DNA of 20,167 nt from SG8-41 sp964521405 (GTDB lineage: Bacteria > Pseudomonadota > Gammaproteobacteria > Burkholderiales > SG8-41). A program made the translations under genes and the position numbers. Positions 13,246 through 19,759 of the stretch are shown here, in pieces (the first letter of the stretch is position 1; every line of letters begins with the position of its first letter). The stretch covers positions 1-20,167 of the forward strand of contig CAZFRR010000153.1 of the NCBI GenBank assembly GCA_964521405.1, in the 5' to 3' direction. The notes beneath the pieces are model-generated. The model was not told the DNA's origin, did not search any database, and saw nothing but the letters and a program-made list of their open reading frames with translations.

Positions 13246-14166
13246 ATGACGCAAAGCAAAATGCTCGAAGGGAAAGTGGCGGTGGTAACAGGCGCCGGGC
13301 GCGGCATCGGCGCGGCGATCGCGAAGTTGATGGCGCGCGAAGGCGCGAAGGTCGTCGTGAACGACATCGGCGTGTCGCTTGCCGGCGAGGGCGGGGACAA
13401 TACGCCCGCGAACGAGGTCGTTGCCGAGATCAGGAAAGCCGGCGGCGAAGCGGTTGCCAACGGCGACAGCGTCGCGGGTTTTGCCTCGGCCGGGAAAATC
13501 GTCCAGTGCGCCGTGGACACCTTCGGCCGCATCGACTGCGTGGTCAACAACGCGGGCGTCCTGCGTGACGTGATCTTTCACAAGATGACCGAGGACGACT
13601 GGGACATCGTCATCAACGTCATGCTGAAAGGCGCCTTCAACATGTGCCGGCACGCCGCCGACCATTACCGCAAGCAGGAATCCGGCTGCTTCGTGCACAT
13701 GACCTCGACCTCCGGGCTGATCGGCGCCATGGGCCAGGTCAACTACGGTGCCGCCAAGATGGGCATCGTCGCACTGTCGAAGAACATCGCGGTGGACATG
13801 CAGCGCTTCAACGTCCGCTCCAACTGCATCGCGCCGACCGCCTGGACGCGCATGACCGCCTCCATCCCGCCCAAGGACCCGGCGGCAGCGAAGCGCGTCG
13901 AGCAGCGCAAGCAGGTTTCCGCCGAGCACAACGCGCCGCTGGCGGTGTTTCTCGCGAGCGATGCCGCGAAAGAAGTGACCGGCCAGGTATTTTCGACGCG
14001 CAAGAACGAGATCTTCCTGATGAGCCAGCCACGGCCGCTGCGCGGCATCCATCGCGCCGAGGGCTGGACCCCGCAGACCTGCGCCGAGCACATGCTGCCG
14101 GCGCTGAAGAGCTGGTTCTTCCCGCTGGACCGGACGGCGGATGTTTTCCCCTGGGACTCGATTTAA
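13246..14166 (+). CDS. SDR-family 3-hydroxyacyl-CoA dehydrogenase (MFE-2-like)
   Basis: A 306-residue short-chain dehydrogenase/reductase using NAD(P). The Rossmann motif TGAGRGIG is at 15-22 with VVVNDIG after beta-2, NNAG at 101-104, and the catalytic Ser154, Tyr167 and Lys171 in STSGLIGAMGQVNYGAAK. The VVNDIG...GEGGDNTPA insert and long C-terminus resemble the dehydrogenase part of peroxisomal multifunctional enzyme 2, oxidising (R)-3-hydroxyacyl-CoA to the 3-oxo form. With the MaoC hydratase upstream it would carry out two successive beta-oxidation steps. AAAGGGG lies about 10 nt before ATG 13246, just downstream of an inverted-repeat element. The start MTQSKMLEGKVAVVTGAG is typical. Confidence 0.93.
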   Translation: MTQSKMLEGKVAVVTGAGRGIGAAIAKLMAREGAKVVVNDIGVSLAGEGGDNTPANEVVAEIRKAGGEAVANGDSVAGFASAGKIVQCAVDTFGRIDCVVNNAGVLRDVIFHKMTEDDWDIVINVMLKGAFNMCRHAADHYRKQESGCFVHMTSTSGLIGAMGQVNYGAAKMGIVALSKNIAVDMQRFNVRSNCIAPTAWTRMTASIPPKDPAAAKRVEQRKQVSAEHNAPLAVFLASDAAKEVTGQVFSTRKNEIFLMSQPRPLRGIHRAEGWTPQTCAEHMLPALKSWFFPLDRTADVFPWDSI

Positions 14167-14198
14167 GCAATCTGATTCGCCATGACACCGGGGAAAAC

Positions 14199-14354
14199 AT
14201 GAAGCTGTACTGGTCGCCGCGCTCGCCCTTCGCCCGCAAGGTGATGGTGTTCGCGCACGAGGCCGGCCTCGCCGGCCGCATCGAGACGGTGCGCACCCTC
14301 GTCTCGATGACGCAGCGTTCATCGGCGCGTTTCACCGTGCCCATTGACGAATAG
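14199..14354 (+). pseudogene. Glutathione S-transferase remnant (N-terminal fragment)
   Basis: The first 38 or so residues (MKLYWSPRSPFARKVMVFAH through VRTLVSMT) are a clear start of a GST thioredoxin-like domain, including the Ser-Pro-Arg-Ser-Pro glutathione-site loop. The match then stops abruptly and 13 unrelated residues lead to a stop, giving 51 residues against about 200 in a full GST. The rest of the thioredoxin fold and the whole helical domain are gone. It starts 32 nt after the SDR gene, in operon position, so it is probably a deletion remnant of a once functional member of this cluster. Confidence 0.8.
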
Positions 14355-14364
14355 GGCGCACGCC

Positions 14365-15156
14365 ATGACTCCACCGGTAACCCGAAGCACCGTGGAACGC
14401 GCCGATATTCGCATCGAGCTGCTGTCGCAGGGCAAGGGCCCCGCGGTCGTGATGATTCCCTCCCTCGGCCGCCCCGCGGAGGACTTCGATGACCTCGCCC
14501 GGCGCCTGGCGCAAGCCGGTTTCTGCGCGCTGCGCCCGCAGCCGCGCGGCATCGGCGCAAGCCGCGGCCCCATGCACGGCATCACGCTGCACGATTACGC
14601 GCGCGATGTGGCCGCCGTGATCGACCATAACGGCGGCGGCCCGGCGGTGGTCGCCGGCCACGCCTTCGGCAACTTCGTCGCGCGGACGACCGCGGCTGAC
14701 CACCCGGAAAAAGTCAGGGCCGTCGTGCTGCTGGCGGCGACGCACACGTGGCCGCTCCAGCCCGAGCTGCGCGATTCCATCAACAAGAGCCACCAGATGG
14801 ACCTGCCGGACGAGGAGCGCCTGCGGCACCTCCAGCATGTTTTTTTCGCGCCGGGCAACGACGCGCGCATCTGGCTTCCCGGCTGGAACGAGGCAGTGAT
14901 GCACGCCGAGCGCGAGGCGACTGAGGCGACGCCGAAGCCGGAATGGTGGACCGCCGGCACGGCGCCGGTGCTCGACATGCTGCCCGAATGCGATCCCCTC
15001 TCCCCGCCCGAGTCGCGCAACTGCTACGTCGAGCAATTCGGCGCGGGGCGGGTGACCACCGTGCTCATCCCGTGCGCGGCCCACGCGCTGCTCCCCGAGC
15101 AGCCCGAGGCCGTGGCCAAGGCTTTGCTCGACTATCTCAAGAGTTTGAAATTCTGA
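14365..15156 (+). CDS. Alpha/beta-hydrolase fold protein with Ala at the nucleophile position
   Basis: A 263-residue alpha/beta-hydrolase fold protein. It has VVMIPSLGRPAEDFDDLARR at the oxyanion region, LRPQPRGIGAS, and an elbow reading VAGHAFGNF where the Gly-x-Ser-x-Gly nucleophile is Ala100. A C-terminal His (H240, PCAAHALLPEQPE) is retained. Without Ser, Cys or Asp at the elbow, standard ester hydrolysis is unlikely; it may be a lyase, a hydratase or a binding protein. I chose ATG 14365 (MTPPVTRSTV) over TTG 14344, which would overlap the GST remnant. It lies between that remnant and the acyl-CoA synthetase gene (gap 9 nt), so it is part of the acyl-CoA operon. Confidence 0.8.
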   Translation: MTPPVTRSTVERADIRIELLSQGKGPAVVMIPSLGRPAEDFDDLARRLAQAGFCALRPQPRGIGASRGPMHGITLHDYARDVAAVIDHNGGGPAVVAGHAFGNFVARTTAADHPEKVRAVVLLAATHTWPLQPELRDSINKSHQMDLPDEERLRHLQHVFFAPGNDARIWLPGWNEAVMHAEREATEATPKPEWWTAGTAPVLDMLPECDPLSPPESRNCYVEQFGAGRVTTVLIPCAAHALLPEQPEAVAKALLDYLKSLKF

Positions 15157-15165
15157 AAACACACA

Positions 15166-17307
15166 ATGTCTGATTCATCCGCCCCGATAACCCAGCTCGA
15201 TCTCTCGCGCTTCCTCAACCCGCGCGGCGTCGCGGTCGTTGGCGTGTCGAGCGACCCTACGCGCATCGGCGGCCAGGCGCTGCGGCTGCTGACCGATTTC
15301 GGCTACCAGGGAAAAATCTACCCGGTCAATCCCAAGTACCCCGACATCAAGGGGCTCGCCTGCTATTCCGAGCTTGCCTCCGTGCCGCAACCCTGCGACG
15401 TGGCGCTGATCGCACTCGCGGCCCATCACGTGCCCGAGGCCATCGAGCAGGCGGGCCGCGCCGGCATCCCGTTCGCGCTGGTGCTCTCCAGCGGCTTCAG
15501 CGAAGTGGGAGGGGAAGGAAAAGCGCTGCAGGAGCGGCTGGTCGCGGCCGCGCGCAAGGCCAACGTCCGCATGGTCGGGCCCAATTGCCTCGGCCTGCTC
15601 AACCTGAAGGACAACGTGCGCATCGGCTTCGGCGGCACCTCGCAGCTGACGACGTTGAAGCCGGGCCCCATGGCAATGGTCACGCAGAGCGGCGGGTTCG
15701 GTTTCGGGGTTGTCTCCGCCGCCGCCCACTACGGTGTCGGCTGTAATTACGCCATCTCGACCGGCAACGAAGCCGATCTCACGCTGCTCGACTGGGTCGC
15801 CGCCCTGATCGAGCGCCCCGAGGTCGAGGTCGTGGTGGCCTTCATGGAGGGGGTGACCGACGGCCGCAGGCTGATCGAGGTCGGCGAGCGGGCGCTCGAA
15901 CTCGGCAAGCCGATACTCGCCTGGAAAGTCGGCAATACCGATGTCGGCAGCCAGGCGGCAACGTCGCATTCTGCGCGGCTGACCGCGGGCTACGAGCTCT
16001 ACCGCACCGCGTTCAGGCGCGGCGGATTCGTCGAGATCCGCGACGTCGACGACTTGATCGACATCTGCAAGGCCTTCCACACCCGCAAGCTGCCCGCCGG
16101 CAACCGCGTCGGAATCCTCACGCTCTCGGGCGGCGCCGGCGTGCTGCTCGCGGACCGCTGCATCGAGCACGGGCTCGAGCTGCCCGTCCTGACCGAAGCC
16201 ACCCGCGAGCAACTGAGCAAGATCCTGGTCTCGTTCGCGTCGTTCAACAATCCGGTCGACGCCACTGCTCACGGCTACAACGACAATTTCGCCTCCTACG
16301 GCGAGGCCGTCCGCATGGTGCTGGCCGATCCCAACATCGACCAGGTCATCGCGCGCGTGCCGCGCGGGAAATCAGCGCGTCCCTGGTCGGAAAATCTCCT
16401 CAAGATGCTGCAGGGCAACGACAAGCCGCTCATCCTCAACTGGGCGACCTCGCCGGACGACAACGGCGACGTGCTGACCTGGCTCGAGCAGCACAACCTG
16501 CCCTGCATACTCGGCGCCGGCCGCGCGGTGCACGCGATCGCCGCGCTCTCCGATTTTGCCGGCAAGCAGCGAGCATTCCGCAAGCATGGCAGGCGCCCGC
16601 TGGAGCGAGCGATCGCGCGCCAGGCGCTGGATCTGCCGGCCGGCGCCGGGACGCTCGGCGAGCACCGCTCCAAGCAGTTGCTCAAGCGCTACGGCGTGCC
16701 GGCGGTGAAAGAAGCCCTCCTCCAGCCGGCCGCGATCGAAGCCCTGAACACCTGCCCCCTCGCCTTCCCCGTCGCGGTCAAGATCGAGTCGCCCGACGTG
16801 CCGCACAAGACCGAGGCGGGCGCGGTCAGGCTGAATATCGCGGACCTCACCGGCCTCAAGCTGGCGGCGCGGGAGGTGACCGCGGCGGTGAAACGGCACC
16901 ATCCGGACGCCCGCATCGAAGGCATCCTCATCCAGGAGATGGCCGCGGGACTGGAAGTCATCGTCGGCGCGGTGAACGACCCTTACTTCGGACCGACCGT
17001 CACCTTCGGGCTGGGCGGCATCTTCACCGAGCTGCTGAAGGACGTGACGCACCGCTTCGCGCCGTTCGACGCGGAGGGCGCGCGGGAAATGATCGACGAG
17101 GTCAAGGGCGCGGCGCTGTTGCATGGCTACCGCGGGCGTCCCGCGCTTGACGTCGCCGCGCTCGCCGACGTGCTGGCGCGGGTGTCGCTGCTCGCCCATG
17201 ATCATGCGGATCGCATCGCCGAGATCGATGTGAATCCCCTTTTCGTCATGGAACAGGGCGTCGTCGCCGCCGATGCGCTGTTCGTATTGAAAAGCCAGGA
17301 CTATTAG
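15166..17307 (+). CDS. NDP-forming acyl-CoA synthetase (ACD family, fused alpha-beta)
   Basis: A 713-residue single-chain acid:CoA ligase (NDP-forming) joining an organic acid to CoA with ATP. Domain order: CoA-binding Rossmann domain (about 12-140; VAVVGVSSDPTRIGGQ, YPVNPKYPDIKG, RMVGPNCLGLLN), succinyl-CoA ligase-like domain (165-300; VTQSGGFGFG, and TSHSARLTAG with phospho-His candidate H268), a second flavodoxin-like domain (310-470; GILTLSGGAGVLLAD), and a C-terminal ATP-grasp (495-713; AVKIESPDVPHKTEAGAVRL with H547, GLGGIFTELLKDV, EIDVNPL). Both relay histidines are present, so it should be active. ATG 15166 follows the hydrolase gene by 9 nt. It likely activates the acid processed by the upstream hydratase/SDR/aldolase set. 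The terminal TAG shares its G with an inverted-repeat element. Confidence 0.92.
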   Translation: MSDSSAPITQLDLSRFLNPRGVAVVGVSSDPTRIGGQALRLLTDFGYQGKIYPVNPKYPDIKGLACYSELASVPQPCDVALIALAAHHVPEAIEQAGRAGIPFALVLSSGFSEVGGEGKALQERLVAAARKANVRMVGPNCLGLLNLKDNVRIGFGGTSQLTTLKPGPMAMVTQSGGFGFGVVSAAAHYGVGCNYAISTGNEADLTLLDWVAALIERPEVEVVVAFMEGVTDGRRLIEVGERALELGKPILAWKVGNTDVGSQAATSHSARLTAGYELYRTAFRRGGFVEIRDVDDLIDICKAFHTRKLPAGNRVGILTLSGGAGVLLADRCIEHGLELPVLTEATREQLSKILVSFASFNNPVDATAHGYNDNFASYGEAVRMVLADPNIDQVIARVPRGKSARPWSENLLKMLQGNDKPLILNWATSPDDNGDVLTWLEQHNLPCILGAGRAVHAIAALSDFAGKQRAFRKHGRRPLERAIARQALDLPAGAGTLGEHRSKQLLKRYGVPAVKEALLQPAAIEALNTCPLAFPVAVKIESPDVPHKTEAGAVRLNIADLTGLKLAAREVTAAVKRHHPDARIEGILIQEMAAGLEVIVGAVNDPYFGPTVTFGLGGIFTELLKDVTHRFAPFDAEGAREMIDEVKGAALLHGYRGRPALDVAALADVLARVSLLAHDHADRIAEIDVNPLFVMEQGVVAADALFVLKSQDY

Positions 17308-17392
17308 CCACAGAGATCACGGAGAACACAGAGGAAAGCACGACGGATTATCATTGTTCCATTTTCTCTGTGGCCTCTGTGTCCTCTGTGGC
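17307..17392. repeat. Inverted-repeat element, CACAGAGGA family, before Bug receptor 3
   Basis: The left arm 17307-17337 (starts GCCACAGAGATCACGGAG) and right arm 17363-17392 (ends GTGTCCTCTGTGGC) are inverted repeats with 22 of 27 positions matching around a 25-nt loop. The left arm begins on the last base of the upstream stop codon. The right arm ends 6 nt before the AGGAGG ribosome-binding site of Bug receptor 3. Like the 13128 copy it is preceded by ATTA, which hints at a shared insertion context. Confidence 0.85.
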
Positions 17393-17410
17393 TGAATTAG
17401 GAGGGTTGTA

Positions 17411-18385
17411 ATGTCTTCTGCGTATTACAGGATCGCACTGTCCTTCGTGATGTTGCTTGCCGCGACTACGGCCGCGGCGCAGGCGCAGCTCTACCCGAAC
17501 CGGGCCGTGCGGCTGGTGGTGCCGTTTGCCGCCGGCGGCAGCACCGACATCATCGCCCGCACCGTCGGCCAGAAGTTGAACGAGCTGTGGGGCCAGCCGG
17601 TCGTGGTGGACAACCGCCCCGGCGGCAACACGGTGATCGGCACCGAGGCCGTCGCCCGGGCCGCGCCCGACGGCTACTCGCTGCTGGTCACGCCGGCGCC
17701 TTTCACCATCGTGCCGAGCCTCACCGCGAAGCTGCCCTACGATCCCGCCCGCGATTTCGAACCGATCACCCTCATCAATACAACGCCGCTCGTGGTCGTG
17801 GTCCACCCCGGCGTTCCCGCTCATTCAGTCAAGGCACTGATCGCGCTCGCCAAAGCGAAGCCCGGCGCACTCAACTTCGGCTCCTCCGGCAGCGGCGGCT
17901 CGAACCATCTCGCCGGCGAGCTTTTCAACGCGATGGCCGGCGTGAAAATGGTGCACATCCCCTACAAAGGCAACGCGCCCGCCCTCACTGATCTTGTCGG
18001 CGGCCACGTGGATGTCCTCTTCAACGGCCTCACCTCCGCCATGCCGCTCATCAAGAGCGGCAAGCTGCGCGCGCTCGCCGTGACCAGCATCAGCCGCGCG
18101 GGCTCGCTGCCCGAGATGCCCACGCTCGACGAGCTGGGGTTGAAGGGCTTTCAGGCGGTGGCGTGGAACGGCCTCACCGCGCCGGCGCGCACGCCGAAGG
18201 ACATTATCGGCAGAATCAACGCCGACGTGCTGAAGGTCATCCGCTCGCCCGAGCTGGTGGAGCGCCTCCGCGCCGAGGGCTCCGACCCGGTGGGAAATTC
18301 ACCTGAACAATACAGCGCGTTTCTGCGTGACGAGATCGCGAAATGGCGCAAGGTCATCCAGTTCGCGGGCGTGCAGGGCCTCTGA
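17411..18385 (+). CDS. Bug/TctC-family periplasmic carboxylate-binding receptor 3
   Basis: A 324-residue periplasmic receptor with a signal peptide (MSSAYYRIALSFVMLLAATT, then AAAQAQ) cut near QAQ-LYPNR. Hallmarks are YPNRAVRLVVPFAAGGSTDI, WGQPVVVDNRPGGNTVIGTE, AAPDGYSLLV, LNFGSSGSGGSNHLAGE, VHIPYKGNAPALTDLVGG, LRALAVTS and a C-terminal RDEIAKWRKVI. A strong AGGAGG (17399-17404) lies 6 nt before ATG. Its position after the acyl-CoA synthetase suggests it captures the acid that the operon activates and degrades. No TctA/TctB permease genes are nearby. The signal peptide is not repeat-encoded. Confidence 0.94.
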   Translation: MSSAYYRIALSFVMLLAATTAAAQAQLYPNRAVRLVVPFAAGGSTDIIARTVGQKLNELWGQPVVVDNRPGGNTVIGTEAVARAAPDGYSLLVTPAPFTIVPSLTAKLPYDPARDFEPITLINTTPLVVVVHPGVPAHSVKALIALAKAKPGALNFGSSGSGGSNHLAGELFNAMAGVKMVHIPYKGNAPALTDLVGGHVDVLFNGLTSAMPLIKSGKLRALAVTSISRAGSLPEMPTLDELGLKGFQAVAWNGLTAPARTPKDIIGRINADVLKVIRSPELVERLRAEGSDPVGNSPEQYSAFLRDEIAKWRKVIQFAGVQGL

Positions 18386-18397
18386 CGTAATACGTCA
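18383..18397. promoter_or_regulatory. 15-bp near-perfect palindrome at the Bug receptor 3 stop
   Basis: TGACGTAATACGTCA reads the same on both strands apart from the central base and includes the stop codon. It could be a short hairpin (TGACGT/ACGTCA, 3-nt loop) or a protein-binding site. There is no T-tract. Role unknown. Confidence 0.3.
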
Positions 18398-18405
18398 AAA
18401 GCCTT

Positions 18406-18443
18406 GACACAGAGGACACAGAGGACACAGAGGACACGAAGGA
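18406..18443. repeat. GACACAGAG tandem array (left outer arm)
   Basis: Three perfect and one imperfect 9-nt units (GACACAGAG) after Bug receptor 3. Bases 18406-18434 are an exact 29-nt reverse complement of 19715-19743 on the far side of the ABC-type receptor gene, giving an outer inverted pair 1.3 kb apart. Confidence 0.85.
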
Positions 18444-18480
18444 ATACGGGCGTGAAAAAAACCGCTATTGGCACTTGTAT

Positions 18481-18519
18481 AGTAGTCACGGCTTGATCTG
18501 ACGGTCAGTGCCCGCAGCC
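18481..18519. repeat. Left 39-bp inverted repeat bracketing the ABC receptor gene
   Basis: This 39-mer (begins AGTAGTCACGGCTTGATCTG) matches the reverse complement of 19659-19697 at 33 of 39 positions. All six differences are transitions. It sits 100 nt upstream of the enclosed gene's start and about 40 nt inside the GACACAGAG array. Confidence 0.85.
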
Positions 18520-18618
18520 AAGAGCTGACGGTCGCCGGGAACCCCCAACTGGCATTGACACCCTGTTCAACTGTCCCTGGCGTAAGAGAGCATAATGGAT
18601 CGCCAACTGGAGAAGGGC

Positions 18619-19614
18619 ATGAACACCCGCCGAAAACTACTTGTTGCGCTTGGCGCGGGCGCGCTCGCGGCGCCGCTTGCGTTTTTCGCCCAGGCGCAGC
18701 AGCCGAAGAAGATCGCGAAGATCGGGTACCTTCTTCAACCCACTCCAGCGGCGTCAGCGCAAAATGTCGAGGCATTCAGGCGAGGGCTGCGGGAGCTTGG
18801 CTATGTCGAAGGAAAAACCATCGTTCTGGAGGTTCGCCACAGCGAGGGCAGAGCCGAACGAGTTCCGGAGCTCGCACGGGAGCTGGTGGGTCTCAAGGTG
18901 GACGTGATCGTGACGACCAGCGATTTTACGATTGCGGCGGTCAAGCGCGAGACTCGGACGATCCCGATAGTGATGGTCAACAGCAGCGATCCGGTCGGGA
19001 CCGGGTTAGTGGCGAGCCTCGCGCGCCCCGGCGGAAATGTCACGGGGCTCAGCAATATGTCTCCGGAGCTCAGTGGGAAGCGCCTGGAGCTGCTGAGGGA
19101 AGTCGTCCCCGGGCTCTCCCGCGTGGCGTTTATCTGGAATCCCGATATCCGGGGCTCCATGTATGCCTACAAAGAAACGGAGGGTGCGGCCCGTTCGCTG
19201 CTTCTGCAGTTGCAATCCGTTGAAGTGGCTCGCGCCGAGGACGTCGATCGCGCCTTCTCAGCAGTAACGGAACAGCGCGCGCAGGTGTTGATTGTGCAAA
19301 CTCCGAATCCCGCAATATCCTCGAACCGGGGCCAGGTTGTGAGCTTTGCGCAGAAGAATCGGCTGCCGTCCATGTATGGAAATGCAGCTTTCGTGGACGC
19401 TGGCGGCCTCATGTCCTATGGGCCCAGCTCTCCCGACCTGCATCGCCGCGCCGCCACCTTCGTGGACAAGATTTTGAAAGGCGCGAAGCCGGCCGATCTT
19501 CCCGTGGAACAGCCGACCCAGTTCGAGTTGGTGATCAATCTCAAGACGGCCAAGCAGATAGGCGTCACCGTTCCGCCCAGCGTGCTGGCGCGGGCGGATC
19601 GGGTGATCGAGTAA
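18619..19614 (+). CDS. Solitary ABC-type substrate-binding protein (ABC_sub_bind/TrpX-like)
   Basis: A 331-residue secreted solute-binding protein of the ABC_sub_bind family. The N-terminus MNTRRKLLVALGAGALAAPL, then AFFAQAQQ, is a signal peptide with twin arginines, so Tat export is possible. The mature part shows KIGYLLQPTPAA, FRRGLRELGYVEGKTIVLEV, VDVIVTTSDFTIAAVKRETR, IPIVMVNSSDPVGTGLVASL, ARPGGNVTGLSNMSPELSGK, and a C-terminal FELVINLKTAKQIGVTVPPS typical of the family. I preferred ATG 18619, with GGAG six bases upstream, over ATG 18595. No ATPase or permease genes follow. The gene lies alone between 39-bp inverted repeats and looks less GC-rich than its neighbours by eye, which together suggest a transferred cassette. 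Confidence 0.9.
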   Translation: MNTRRKLLVALGAGALAAPLAFFAQAQQPKKIAKIGYLLQPTPAASAQNVEAFRRGLRELGYVEGKTIVLEVRHSEGRAERVPELARELVGLKVDVIVTTSDFTIAAVKRETRTIPIVMVNSSDPVGTGLVASLARPGGNVTGLSNMSPELSGKRLELLREVVPGLSRVAFIWNPDIRGSMYAYKETEGAARSLLLQLQSVEVARAEDVDRAFSAVTEQRAQVLIVQTPNPAISSNRGQVVSFAQKNRLPSMYGNAAFVDAGGLMSYGPSSPDLHRRAATFVDKILKGAKPADLPVEQPTQFELVINLKTAKQIGVTVPPSVLARADRVIE

Positions 19615-19658
19615 AGCGCGCGAATGACCGTTCTCAGAAACGGGCTATGACGGCTTTG

Positions 19659-19697
19659 GGTTGCGGACACTGGCTGTCAGATCAAGCCACGACTACT
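19659..19697. repeat. Right 39-bp inverted repeat bracketing the ABC receptor gene
   Basis: Reverse-complement partner of 18481-18519 (33 of 39 identical), 44 nt after the gene's stop. The pair delimits a 1,217-bp segment. No matching direct repeat was found immediately outside the two copies, so a transposition target duplication is not seen. Confidence 0.85.
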
Positions 19698-19714
19698 GCA
19701 GCCTCTTTTTCTTT

Positions 19715-19743
19715 TCCTCTGTGTCCTCTGTGTCCTCTGTGTC
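19715..19743. repeat. TCCTCTGTG tandem array (right outer arm)
   Basis: Three 9-nt units plus two bases, the exact reverse complement of 18406-18434. It lies 17 nt upstream of the Bug receptor 4 start. It is the first part of a 46-nt segment (19715-19760) that recurs as a diverged direct copy at 19793-19838. Confidence 0.85.
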
Positions 19744-19759
19744 TTCGCTTTGCATCGGC

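Noticed and set aside
14344..14364. TTG start at 14344 for the second alpha/beta-hydrolase
   Set aside because: It adds only seven residues, overlaps the GST remnant, and an in-frame ATG at 14365 matches a normal N-terminus.
18406..18443. Tandem repeats as a CRISPR array
   Set aside because: The 9-nt units are contiguous with no spacers of constant length, and no cas genes are present. The same holds for 6061-6090 and 19715-19743.
18555..18585. TTGACA at 18555 as promoter of the ABC receptor gene
   Set aside because: The -35 is perfect, but no acceptable -10 lies at 16-18 nt; the best candidate, GCGTAA, is 19 nt away and poor.
18481..19697. Insertion sequence with its own transposase
   Set aside because: The only gene between the inverted repeats is a solute-binding protein; no transposase or recombinase motif was seen, and no target duplication is visible.
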